Below are positions 1 through 9,540 of a stretch of 64,000 nucleotides of DNA, piece after piece (within the stretch, counting starts at the first letter, position 1; each line of letters starts with the position of its first letter). Source of the stretch: JACCTU01 sp963809175 (GTDB taxonomy: Bacteria > Actinomycetota > Thermoleophilia > Gaiellales > Gaiellaceae); assembly GCA_963809175.1 (NCBI GenBank), contig CAWEIK010000001.1, forward strand, positions 124,001 through 188,000, written 5' to 3'. Position numbers and translations under genes: made by a program. The notes beneath the pieces are model-generated. The model did not search any database, had not been told where the DNA came from, and saw nothing but the letters and a program-made list of their open reading frames with translations.

Positions 1-489
1 GTCGGTCGGCGGCAGCACGATCGTCGTGCTCCGCGCACGCTTCGCCCCGGTCACGTCGTACACCGTTGTGGTCGAGAGGGTCGTGAACGGACCACCCCGG
101 GCGTCCGCACCGAGCGCCGTCACCCGGCCGACGAAGTTGCCCCCGGCGATCCCGAGCTCGACGCGCTCGTACACACGCCGGGCCGGACCGACGTCCACGA
201 GCGCGACCGCGACGTTTCCCTGTCGACCGCTGTTCAGGACGGTCGCGGGTAGGCCGACCTGGACGCGATCGTCGGGAACGAAGCGCCAGGGAACCTGCGC
301 CCCGTTCGCGTCGACGACACGGAGGTCTGCGAAGTTCGAGCAACACGTGTGCGCGAGCAGCAGACCGTCGGGCTCGAACCCGACCTTCCCGCTCGCGACC
401 TGGTCGGGAAGAGCGCGCGTGTAGCGGAAGTCGCTCTGCTGAACGCCGGCGGCGAGCGACGTCGCCGCGAGGACGGCGACGAGCTTCAC
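1..489 (-). CDS. DUF3999-like secreted protein, 3' part missing
   Basis: The protein begins at a GTG whose first bases overlap the TGA of the upstream DUF2339 gene (GTGA, 4 nt) and runs off the left edge after 163 codons. It opens with a short hydrophobic signal-like segment (VKLVAVLAATSLAAG) followed by beta-rich sequence with the local pattern FADLRVVDANGAQVPW. That pattern is typical of the start of DUF3999 proteins, which are commonly encoded next to DUF2339 proteins. The start overlap implies translational coupling. No enzymatic function is known for the family. The family call rests on neighbourhood and short-motif similarity. Confidence 0.6.
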   Translation of the reverse strand, partial: MKLVAVLAATSLAAGVQQSDFRYTRALPDQVASGKVGFEPDGLLLAHTCCSNFADLRVVDANGAQVPWRFVPDDRVQVGLPATVLNSGRQGNVAVALVDVGPARRVYERVELGIAGGNFVGRVTALGADARGGPFTTLSTTTVYDVTGAKRARSTTIVLPPTD

Positions 490-2516
490 GCGGTCTCCTC
501 CTCCTTGCGGATCCGTTGGTACGCGAACGCGCCCGCGAGCAGGAGCAGCCCGAGCGCGACGAACGAGAGCACGCGGTAGATCTCGTCCAGTTCCTTGAGG
601 TCGTAGACGATGACCTTGGCCGCCGCGAGCCCGAGCAGCGCGAGGCCGCCGAGTCGAAAGCGCTTGTCGTCGCGCGCGAGCCCGTAGACGACCGCCGCGA
701 GCCCGGTGGCGCTCCAGAAGGCGGAGAGCAGCACCTGCGGCGTCTGGCCCGGCGCGAGCTCGCCGCCGGAGGTCAGGTCGACGATCGCGATCGAGGGCGC
801 GTAGATCGCGCCGGCGGCGCCCACGAGCGCGAGCATTTTGTCGAGCGGGTCCGGCGAGAGTCGCGATGCGACGAGGGCGGCGATCGTCGTGGCCACGACC
901 GCGAGCAACGCGCTGCCGAGATCGTCCACACCGTCTCGGAGCGACAGCGGCGGCGGTGCCTCGATCAAGAGCGTGTGCGCGGCCGCGAGGCCGACGAACA
1001 GCGCCGGAGCGATCCCGCCCAGCTCGACGAGACCGCGCTTCGTGAGGAATGCCAGCGCGACGGCGAGCACCGCCCACGCGACGACGACGGGCACGCCCTC
1101 CAGCGCGATCGGCACGACGTACGCGACCCCGGCGAGCGCGAGCAGGTCGAGCGCATCGGTGAACTCCGCCCACGGGCCTCGGTAGAGCCTCGAGACGGTC
1201 GCGGCCGCGGCGCTGACGAGCACGAGCGCGACGACAGCCGACCACTCGGGCGACTCGACGAGCTGGTCCGGCCGTGCATCGAACAGCAACACGTGCGCCG
1301 ACGCGGCCGCAAGGAAGCCGACGGCGGCGACGTAGCCGCGGTCCCGCTTCAGCCGGCGGGCGAGCCAGGCGAGCAGCACGGCCTCGACCGACCAGGCCGC
1401 GACGAGCGCAGGCCCGTCGAGAGCGAGCGCGGCGCCGATCGCGGAGAGGCCGATGCCGACGGCGAGCAGGAGCAGCGAGATCTCTCGCGAGATGCGCCCG
1501 CGCAGGGTTGCGGCGCCGAGGAGCACGTGAACGAGCGCGACCCCGATCACCCAGGCCGTCGCTGCGTCGGAATGCCCGGACTCGTCGAGCATCAGCCAAC
1601 CCGCGGCCGAGGTCAGGATCGCGTCGCCGAGCAGGAGGCCGGCCGACGAGAAACGCAGGTCCTGCGTCCGGTCGCGCAGCTCGTAGCCGACGGCTGCGAC
1701 GGCGTAGAGCAGCCAGAACGCCGCGAGCACAACGAGCGCAAGGACGAGCGAGTCCTGGTACGAGTCGGCGAGCCAGGCGACGAGCTGCGGCGCGCTTGTC
1801 AGGAACGCGGCGAACGCCAGCCAGTCCCAGCGCTTCCAGAGGAGCACGCCGACCGCGGAGGCGAGGGCGATCGCCATGAACGCGAGCGCGACACCGGTCG
1901 TGCCGGCGTCGACGAGGACGGGAGAGAGCACGGCGCCGACGATCCCGATGCCGGCGAGCTCGCGCGAGTCCCAGCGCACGGCGATCGCCGTTGCGGTCGC
2001 GCCCACGAGGAGCGCGACGGCGAGGCCGAGCGCGGGGTCGACGAGGTCGTAGAGCGTGGTGGCGGCAGTCGTCGAGGCGTAGAGCGACGCGATCGCCGCG
2101 GCGACGGCGGCGAGCGCCGCCTGGCTGCGGCCCTTGCGCTCGTAGAGGTAGAGGCCGACGGCGAGGAGCGCCGTCGAGCCGAGGTAGGCGAGGACGACGC
2201 GCGTCGGCTCGTCGATCCAGCCGCGCCGAAGCGCGGTGGCGAGGAAGAAGACGACGCCGATGAACACGGCGACGGCACCGGCCCACGCGAGCACGCGGCC
2301 GCCGAGCAGCTCCTCGAGGTCGAACGAGGGGCGAGGCGGCGCGGGCGGCGCAGCCTGCTGTGGCGGCGGCGCAGGCGCAGCCGGCTTGACCGCGGCCGGC
2401 GCCGGAGGCGGCTCGGGGTCGGGCTCGAACATGCTCTCGACCTGCTCCAGGCGGCGCGTGAGCTGCTCGACGAGCTGCTCGAGTCGCTCGATCCTGGCGT
2501 CAGGGTCGTATCTCAT
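486..2516 (-). CDS. DUF2339 polytopic membrane protein
   Basis: About 676 aa. The ATG at 2516 gives an N-terminal helical segment rich in Glu/Arg/Leu (about residues 1-35), a Pro/Ala linker (about 40-70), then a continuous series of hydrophobic helices to the C-terminus. This is the architecture of DUF2339 proteins. An open frame continues upstream to 2906, but it would run antisense through the thioesterase gene and has no coding character. The start at 2516 is also supported by a promoter placed so that the transcript would begin at the ATG. It is coupled to the DUF3999-like gene. The function is unknown; an envelope role is inferred from topology. Confidence 0.85.
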   Translation of the reverse strand: MRYDPDARIERLEQLVEQLTRRLEQVESMFEPDPEPPPAPAAVKPAAPAPPPQQAAPPAPPRPSFDLEELLGGRVLAWAGAVAVFIGVVFFLATALRRGWIDEPTRVVLAYLGSTALLAVGLYLYERKGRSQAALAAVAAAIASLYASTTAATTLYDLVDPALGLAVALLVGATATAIAVRWDSRELAGIGIVGAVLSPVLVDAGTTGVALAFMAIALASAVGVLLWKRWDWLAFAAFLTSAPQLVAWLADSYQDSLVLALVVLAAFWLLYAVAAVGYELRDRTQDLRFSSAGLLLGDAILTSAAGWLMLDESGHSDAATAWVIGVALVHVLLGAATLRGRISREISLLLLAVGIGLSAIGAALALDGPALVAAWSVEAVLLAWLARRLKRDRGYVAAVGFLAAASAHVLLFDARPDQLVESPEWSAVVALVLVSAAAATVSRLYRGPWAEFTDALDLLALAGVAYVVPIALEGVPVVVAWAVLAVALAFLTKRGLVELGGIAPALFVGLAAAHTLLIEAPPPLSLRDGVDDLGSALLAVVATTIAALVASRLSPDPLDKMLALVGAAGAIYAPSIAIVDLTSGGELAPGQTPQVLLSAFWSATGLAAVVYGLARDDKRFRLGGLALLGLAAAKVIVYDLKELDEIYRVLSFVALGLLLLAGAFAYQRIRKEEETA

Positions 2517-2550
2517 ACTTGCTATATAGCAGGTTTGCGATGGAAGTAAA
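2517..2550 (-). promoter_or_regulatory. Promoter for a leaderless DUF2339 transcript, with palindrome
   Basis: On the minus strand, TTTACT (2550-2545) and TATATA (2528-2523) are separated by 16 nt. Six bases after the -10 element comes the ATG at 2516, so the predicted transcript starts at or within a base of the start codon. The -10 lies inside the perfect 12-bp palindrome TGCTATATAGCA (2520-2531), which could also be an operator. This A/T-rich patch stands out in a very GC-rich region. Start mapping has not been seen; this is sequence inference. Confidence 0.55.
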
Positions 2551-2579
2551 CCCTCGCGGCCTGCGGGAAGATAGACCTC

Positions 2580-2993
2580 GTGTCGTACGCCTCCACGACC
2601 GAGGTCCGGGCCCGCTTCGCCGAGACCGACGCGCAGGGGATCATCCACAACAGCGTCTACCTCGTCTGGTTCGAGCTCGCCCGCGTCGAGTATCTCGAGC
2701 GCTTCACCGGCGGCTATCAGGCGCTCCGCGACCTGGGCGTCGAGGCGATCGTGACCGAGTCGCACGTCCGGTACCGCGAGCCGGCGCGCTTCGACGACCG
2801 CCTGGTCGTCAGGACGAGCTGCCGTGACGTGCGCGGGGCGCGCTTCCGCTTCGTCTACGAGGTCGACCGGGACGGAACGACGATCGCCGACGGCGAGACC
2901 GCGCACGCGTGCGTGAGCGCCGTGACCTTCCTCCCCACGCGGGTCCCGCCGTGGCTCATCGAGGCGATCGCGAAGGCCGAGGCTACGGCTTAG
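2580..2993 (+). CDS. Acyl-CoA thioesterase, hotdog fold (YbgC/4HBT family)
   Basis: 137 aa starting at GTG. The N-terminus has the 4HBT/YbgC signature ARFAETDAQGIIHNSVY. The Asp in the TDAQG segment is at the position of the catalytic Asp of 4-hydroxybenzoyl-CoA thioesterase-like enzymes. The central helix (VWFELARVEYLERF) and the later RYREPARFDD strand fit the hotdog fold, and the length is normal. It probably hydrolyses a short or medium acyl-CoA in the cytoplasm, in keeping with the acyl-CoA enzymes nearby. The substrate cannot be inferred. Its last 11 nt overlap the end of the convergent VanW gene. Confidence 0.88.
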   Translation: MSYASTTEVRARFAETDAQGIIHNSVYLVWFELARVEYLERFTGGYQALRDLGVEAIVTESHVRYREPARFDDRLVVRTSCRDVRGARFRFVYEVDRDGTTIADGETAHACVSAVTFLPTRVPPWLIEAIAKAEATA

Positions 2994-4849
2994 GCGGCGG
3001 CGGGGCCGGGGGCTTCGTCGTCGTCGTCGGCGTCGTGGTGGTCGGCGTCGACGTCGTTGGCGGCTTCGGCTCCTCTACCTTCTTCTTCGTGCCGACGCGG
3101 ATCACGCGCTTCTCGCCGCGGTAGTTCGTCCGCCACGTCTCCTCGTACAGCACGCTGCCGTCCTGGTTGTAGACGGTGCGCGTGACCGAGACCGACTGAG
3201 GCGACGAGCCGAGCTCCTCCACGACTTCCGTGCCGACGGTGAGCTTCGGGTCCTTGACCCGCTTCTCCGGCGGCTTGCCGGTCACGACGAGCGGACCGGC
3301 CTCGCTTACGACCCGACGACCGGTGGGTGTTCCCGCGAGCGTGATCGCGATCCCGTTGCTTCCCGACGCGCCGAGCACGACCAGCCAGTCGCCGGTGTCG
3401 TTGCGGAACTTCAGGTCGAGGTCGGGGTAGTTGACCGTCGCGTCGCGGCCGAGCTGGTAGCGACTGATGTACAGCGAGTGCGGGTTTCGCTCGACCACCT
3501 TGACGCCCGCCTCCCACGCCGCGTTGAAGACGGTCGTCGCGACCTGGGAGACGCCACCGCCGACGTCTTCCTCGTACTCGTTGCCGACGATCACGGGCGC
3601 GAGCCGGAAGCCGCGCTCGAGCGTGCGCGGCCCGACGGCCTCGTTCAGCGAGAAGGTGCCGCCGGGCGCAACGAGTGTCCCGTCGAGGAGCTTCACGGCG
3701 CAGCTGCAGGTTCTGGGTCCGGTCGGCCGTGCCGGAGTAGTAGGTCGAGTACGACGCGAGCACGCGCGTGATCCCGAGCCCGCGCGCCTTCGCGGTCGTG
3801 AGCTCGGGCGAGTGCTTCGCGACCACGACGTCGCCGACGCGACCCGCGGGCGGTGCGAGCGCGGCCGCGAGGATCTCGCGACTGGTCGCCGCGACGTCGA
3901 GCTTGATCCCGTCGGAGCTCGGAGTGATCACGACGTCGCCGTTGCTGTTCGAGCGGAACCGTGCGTCGCTGGGCGGCTTCCCCACGCGCCCCCCGAACCG
4001 CTCGAACCAGGCCTCGGCTCGGGGACCGCCGATCGCGAGCTTGCGCGAGCCGTCGCGCGGCAGCGCGAGCAGCTCCGCGATCCTCGCCTGGCGCAGTCGC
4101 CACCAGGTCTTCCCGAGCTCGAGCCGGATCGGCGCCGAGAGCGCGCGGCGCGTCTGCGCGAGCGCGGGCTGGAGGTCCTCGGCGGTCACGGTGACGCGGT
4201 CGACGTCGACCGGCAGCGGTGTCTCCGCGCGCGACAGCGAGGCAAGCGCGCCGACGATGGTCGCGGCAGCCCGATCGCGGTTCAGCTTTCTCCCCGCCTG
4301 CCCCTCGACGAGCACGGGCTTCAATCCGTTGAGCACGATCGCCGCCTCGCGGTTCGGCTGGTCGAGCTGGAGCGCGATCTGTCCGAGCTGGTACTCGAGC
4401 GCGGGCTCGTAGACCTGGGCCGGCGGCGCGATGTCGGCGCCGAAGACCCGGACCCGGACGCGCTGGAACCCCCGCAACGGGCCGAGGCCCTCCCCTTGGC
4501 GCCGGGCGGCGTCCACCGCCGCGGCCCAGTCGGCCTCGACGCCGAGCCGGTGCGGCGTGATCTGCCAGCGCTTCGAGCCGCTGAAGAAGGTGACCGGCAC
4601 GTTCTCGAGCGCAGCCGCTCGCCGCTCGAGGAGCTTCTGGGCCGCCGACGGGGTCAGCCCGCCGACGCTGACGCCCGCGATCGTGACGCCGGCCGGGATC
4701 TTCGAGGGCGAGCCGGCGAAGACGGCGCCGAAGAGCGCGGCGAGCGCGAGCGCCACGGCGACCGCCGCCGCCAGGGCCTGTAAGAGCAGCCGCGAGCGCG
4801 CGCGTCGCCTACGCGCGCTCTGCACGCCCTTCTGTGCCCGGACCGCCAA
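2983..4849 (-). CDS. VanW family protein with peptidoglycan-binding and G5-like domains (one frame break)
   Basis: About 621 aa after correction. A basic N-terminus and one hydrophobic anchor (about residues 20-45) precede repeated PG_binding_4-type segments (about 60-340). A VanW domain follows, with TFSLNEAVGPRT and GGGVSQVATTVFNAAW, then a G5-like domain (about 530-585) and a Thr/Pro-rich tail. The frame changes near 3700, between the QNLQL and KLLDG segments that are contiguous in VanW proteins. One extra C at that point would explain it. The start is uncertain: TTG at 4849 or GTG at 4825. It is likely a cell-wall-associated extracytoplasmic protein. The VanW domain has no settled enzymatic activity. 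Confidence 0.85.
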
Positions 4850-4882
4850 CGGAGGCAGAGTAGCCGCCCCTGGCGAGGCCTT

Positions 4883-5703
4883 TCAGAACGCGAACAGCTC
4901 GATCCCGCCGCTCACGTTGAGCCCGACGCCGGTGATGTAGGCGGCGAGGTCGGAGCAGAGGAAGGCGATCGCGTTCGCGACGTCCTGCGGGTCTCCCGCG
5001 TGCTTGAACACGGTGCGGTTGACGATTCGCTCGTTCATCTCGGCGTTCGCGAAGTGGAACGCCTCGGTGCCGATCACCCCGGGCACGATCGCGTTGCAGG
5101 TGATCCCGTGGCGACCGCCCTCCATCGCCAGCGTCTTGGTCAGGCCGAGGAGGCCCGCCTTCGTCGTCGAGTAGCTCGCCTGGCCGAACCCGCCGAGCGT
5201 GCCTGCGACGGAAGCCATGTTCACGATCCGGCCCCAGCCGCGCTCCCGCATGTGCGGACCAGACGGCCTGCGAGCAGTTGAACGCGCCGGTGAGGTTGAC
5301 GTCGAGGTCGCGCTGCCAGAGGTCGGGCGACTGGTTGTGGAACTGCGCGGCGTGGTCGAGCGTGCCCGCGTTGTTGACGAGGATGTCGACCGAGCCGAAC
5401 TCCTCGACCGCGCGCGCGACCGTCGCGTCCACCTGCTCCCGGTCGGTCACGTCGCACTTGATCGCGGCGGCGCGGCGGCCGAGCTCCTGGATCTCGCGCG
5501 CGGTCGCCTCGGTGTAGACGATCCCCTGCGCCTTCGCAACCTGGGCGAGCGGCCCCCACTCGGCGACGTCCGAGTCGTCGGACTCCACCTGGATGTCGGC
5601 GATCACGACATCCGCGCCCGCGCGCGCCAGCGTCAGCGCGTCGGCACGCCCGAGCCCGCGCGAGCCGCCCGTGACGAGAGCGACCCGCCCGGACAGGTCG
5701 ATC

Positions 5704-5714
<11 letters not shown>
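4883..5714 (-). CDS. Short-chain dehydrogenase/reductase, SDR (one frame break)
   Basis: About 276 aa after correction. The Rossmann NAD(P)-binding motif TGGSRGLG is at about residues 15-22, and NNAG is at about 114-117. The catalytic Ser and YxxxK follow in NMASVAG and SYSTTKAG. The frame breaks near 5258, just before MRERGWGRIVN, where one extra T (coding strand) restores continuity. The long insert after VVIADIQ resembles the extended loop of mycofactocin-type SDRs, but I see no mycofactocin genes here. It overlaps the acyl-CoA dehydrogenase gene upstream by 11 nt, so the two are probably co-transcribed for acyl-CoA or hydroxyacyl metabolism. The substrate is unknown. Confidence 0.85.
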
Positions 5715-6885
<1,171 letters not shown>

Positions 6886-6904
6886 GCCGCTCCGTCCCGG
6901 TCGA

Positions 6905-6920
6905 TTGACTAGTCAGTCAA
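6905..6920. promoter_or_regulatory. Palindromic operator between acyl-CoA dehydrogenase and patatin genes
   Basis: The sequence TTGACT-AGTC-AGTCAA is an inverted repeat with perfect 6-bp arms, and a second palindrome, GACTAGTC, is nested at 6907-6914. It lies 20 bp from the acyl-CoA dehydrogenase start and 10 bp from the patatin start, in a divergent intergenic region of only 45 bp. Short symmetric sites like this upstream of acyl-CoA dehydrogenases are often bound by TetR-family repressors. The binder is not identified. Confidence 0.55.
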
Positions 6921-6930
6921 CCGAATCGTA

Positions 6931-8097
6931 GTGCATCCTGTGGAGATGGCGAAAGAGCGGGACGTCGCGGTCGTCCTCTCGGGCGGCGCGATCAACGGGG
7001 TACTGATGGAGGCCGGCTTCCTGAAGCGCCTGGCCGAGAGCGAGCTGTGGCCGCGGGTCGGGTGGATCTTCGGCACGTCGGCGGGCGCGCTGGCCGGGGT
7101 GATGGCCGCGGTCGATCGCCTCGACGAGCTCGAGGAGTTCCTGATCGGCCTGCGGCCGGACGAGGTGTTCCGGCCCAACCGGCTCTGGCAGCTGCCGTTG
7201 ATCGGGCTGCACGAGTACACCCTCCCCGCGACGATCGACCGCAAGGTCGGCGATCTCGTCGCGCTCTCGGAGGAGCTCTCGCACTCCGACCGGGAGCTCG
7301 TCGTCTTCGCGTCCGACGTCACCCAGACCGAGCGGGCCTCGGAGAACGACTTCGAGCTCGCGTACTCGTCGCGCGAGACGCCGCCCGACGTGATGGCGCA
7401 GGCGATCCTCGCCTCGGCGGCGATCTCGACGCTCGTGCTGCCGCTGCGCGTCGGCGACCGGATCGCGACCGACGGCGCGTGGACGCGCAACTTCCCGCTC
7501 GCGTACGCATACGCGCGGCCGGAGGTCGACATGATCGTCGCGTTCCGCTACCTCGCCGAGTACCCGCGCTTCGACGTCCGCGCGCTCACGACGCTCAAGC
7601 GCCGACTGCGTCCGTTCCGGCGCGTCCCGCCGGTGCGCGCGCTGATCGCCGAGCTCGAGGAGGCGGAGTCGCGCGACCGCCGCGGCGAGCCGGCGCACTA
7701 CATCGACATGATCACGCGCCTGATGCGGCTGTCCGTCCTTCGCGGCACGGCGCTCGAGGAGCGTCACGCCGACCAGACCGACCAGTCGATCCACGAGCTG
7801 GAGCGGCTCGCGCGCGAGCTGCCGCAGCTCGTCCGCGACCACGGAGCGTCCGAAGAGCTCGCACAGGCGGTCGAGCGTCGCGTGCTCGGCTCGGAGTTCC
7901 CGTTTCAGCGCGAGCGCGCGCTGCCGCGGATCACCGTGCGTGCCGGAGCGGAAGGCGTCGCGCTCGAGTCGCGCCTTCGCCGCGGCGCCGAGTGGACCGA
8001 GCCCGCGAAGCGCGCCCTGATCCAGCGCGGCTACGAGCTCACGGACGCCGAGCTCGCAGCAGCCGGGATCGGAAGCGCAGCACCCGCTCGACGCTGA
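6931..8097 (+). CDS. Patatin-like phospholipase/esterase
   Basis: 388 aa from the GTG at 6931; an in-frame ATG at 6946 is an alternative start. The oxyanion-hole glycines are in VVLSGGAINGV, the nucleophile elbow GTSAG places Ser at about residue 50, and the DGAW motif supplies the catalytic Asp. This is a Ser-Asp dyad lipid acyl hydrolase. No signal peptide is visible, so it is probably cytoplasmic or peripherally membrane-bound. It is divergent from the acyl-CoA dehydrogenase and shares the palindromic operator region, which suggests linked control of lipid turnover. The 3' end overlaps the convergent glycosidase gene by 59 nt, unusually long. Confidence 0.87.
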   Translation: MHPVEMAKERDVAVVLSGGAINGVLMEAGFLKRLAESELWPRVGWIFGTSAGALAGVMAAVDRLDELEEFLIGLRPDEVFRPNRLWQLPLIGLHEYTLPATIDRKVGDLVALSEELSHSDRELVVFASDVTQTERASENDFELAYSSRETPPDVMAQAILASAAISTLVLPLRVGDRIATDGAWTRNFPLAYAYARPEVDMIVAFRYLAEYPRFDVRALTTLKRRLRPFRRVPPVRALIAELEEAESRDRRGEPAHYIDMITRLMRLSVLRGTALEERHADQTDQSIHELERLARELPQLVRDHGASEELAQAVERRVLGSEFPFQRERALPRITVRAGAEGVALESRLRRGAEWTEPAKRALIQRGYELTDAELAAAGIGSAAPARR

Positions 8098-8914
8098 CGT
8101 CGAGCTTGCCTGCGCGCGCGAGCGGCAGGAGCGCGGCGATCGCGCGCCGCGCGTGCGCAGCGCTCGTGAAGAGCAAGAGGTCGGCGCCGGCGAGCATCGC
8201 CTGCGGCGCCCAGCGCTCGACGGGCGCGGACTTCACGATCGACAGGGAGTCCGTGATCGCGACGCCGTCGAAGCCGAGCGCGCGCAGTCGACGGTAGGTG
8301 TCCGACGAGATCGACGCGCGGTACGGCGCGCCGTCGTAGAACGCGTTGCTCGTCATCACGCACGGGACACCGGCGCGAACCGCGGCGCGGAACGCGGCGA
8401 TCTCGGTCGCGCGGATCGTGCCGTCGACGTGCGGCCGCTCGTCGGTGGAGATCGGCGTCGAGCCGAGGCCCGGGAAGTGCTTCGCGCAGGCGCCAACGCC
8501 CGCCGCGGCGAGGCCGCGCGCGAACGAGACGGCGAACTCGGGCCGCCGGAAGTGGCGCGAGCCAAGCGGTCCGTCTGGGAGGTCGACGACCGGCGCGAGG
8601 TCGACGTGCACGCCGCGCGCCTTCAGGGAACGGCCGGCGGCGCGACCGGCCGCGAACGCGGCGGGACCCGATCGGTAGGAGGAGGCGGGCGAGCTCGGCG
8701 GATCGGCCTTGAACGCACGCACCTCGCCGCCCTCCTGGTCGACGTAGACGAGCGCCCCCTTCGGCCGCGGCAGGTCCCTGCTCCAGCCCTGCACGATCAC
8801 CCCACCGACGCCCGGTGGGGCCGGCAGCCCGGAGACGACGACGAGCGCGGCCTGCTGCTGTGGCGTCAGCGATGCGGCGGCGAGTAGCGAGGCCGCGGTC
8901 AGCGCAAGAGACAC
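8039..8914 (-). CDS. Glycoside hydrolase family 3, NagZ-like beta-N-acetylhexosaminidase
   Basis: About 291 aa from the GTG at 8914, chosen because it gives a clean signal peptide (VSLALTAASLLAAAS). The GH3 N-terminal domain is visible as VDQEGGEVRAF, LAPVVDL and the NagZ-type KHFPGLGST segment, followed by DERPHVDGTIRATEI. The later FDGVAITDSLSI matches the segment carrying the nucleophile Asp. There is no second GH3 domain, as in NagZ. It probably removes GlcNAc from peptidoglycan fragments outside the membrane. The open frame extends upstream to 9334, but that part is antisense to the next gene. Confidence 0.85.
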   Translation of the reverse strand: MSLALTAASLLAAASLTPQQQAALVVVSGLPAPPGVGGVIVQGWSRDLPRPKGALVYVDQEGGEVRAFKADPPSSPASSYRSGPAAFAAGRAAGRSLKARGVHVDLAPVVDLPDGPLGSRHFRRPEFAVSFARGLAAAGVGACAKHFPGLGSTPISTDERPHVDGTIRATEIAAFRAAVRAGVPCVMTSNAFYDGAPYRASISSDTYRRLRALGFDGVAITDSLSIVKSAPVERWAPQAMLAGADLLLFTSAAHARRAIAALLPLARAGKLDVSVERVLRFRSRLLRARRP

Positions 8915-8948
8915 GGGGCCGGAGCCTAGCCTTGCCTGCGACGCGCGG

Positions 8949-9527
8949 GTGCGTTTGGATTGCCCTGTGACCGCGGCGCCCGTACCGGCCGTCGAGCGGC
9001 GCCCGCCGCGGTGGCTGGCGGCACCGATCGTCGCGTTCGCGCTCTTCGCGCTGAGTGCCGGGATCCTCGCGAAGGAGGTGGGTGGGCAGGGCGGTTCGTA
9101 CTTCGACCTCGGCTTCAGCGACACGATCCACATGAAGGTCTGGCTCGCGAGCGCAGCGCTGGCGTGCGCGTTGCTCCAGCTCTTCACCGCAGCGTGGATC
9201 TTCCGGAAGCTTCCGTGGGAAAAGCCGGCGTGGGTCAACCCGGTGCACAGGTGGACGGGCCGGCTCGCCTTCGTGCTCGTGCTTCCGGTCGCGTACCACT
9301 GCATCTTCCTGCTCGGCTTCCAGACCGGAACCACGCGCTCGTACGCGCACTCGCTCGCCGGCAGCGCGTTCTTCGGCGCCTACGCAGCCAAGGTGACGAT
9401 CGTGAGGCTCAAGCGCTTCCCCGTCCCCGTGCTGCCGATCGCGGGCGGCCTGCTCTTCACCGTGCTGCTCGTCGTGTGGTGGACGAGCTCGCTCTGGTTC
9501 TTCCGCACGATCGACACGAACTTCTAA
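8949..9527 (+). CDS. DUF6529-like four-helix membrane protein
   Basis: About 192 aa from the GTG at 8949; a GTG at 8967 is equally plausible. Four hydrophobic segments are seen (about residues 25-45, 63-85, 105-125 and 160-182). His residues occur in NPVHRWTGRLAF and AYHCIFLLGF, and an aromatic-rich C-terminus ends the protein. This resembles DUF6529 and the cytochrome b561-like helix bundle, so haem binding is possible but unproven. The gene ends 13 nt before the acyl-CoA dehydrogenase start and may be co-transcribed with it. Confidence 0.7.
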   Translation: MRLDCPVTAAPVPAVERRPPRWLAAPIVAFALFALSAGILAKEVGGQGGSYFDLGFSDTIHMKVWLASAALACALLQLFTAAWIFRKLPWEKPAWVNPVHRWTGRLAFVLVLPVAYHCIFLLGFQTGTTRSYAHSLAGSAFFGAYAAKVTIVRLKRFPVPVLPIAGGLLFTVLLVVWWTSSLWFFRTIDTNF

Positions 9528-9540
9528 CTAGGCTTTCGAC

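Noticed and set aside
516..2549. A 677-codon plus-strand open frame antisense to the DUF2339 gene
   Set aside because: Its product is Arg/Glu low complexity without domains; it is a GC-rich shadow of the minus-strand gene. The same applies to 29909-31585 over ligA and 50589-52586 over tuf/fusA.
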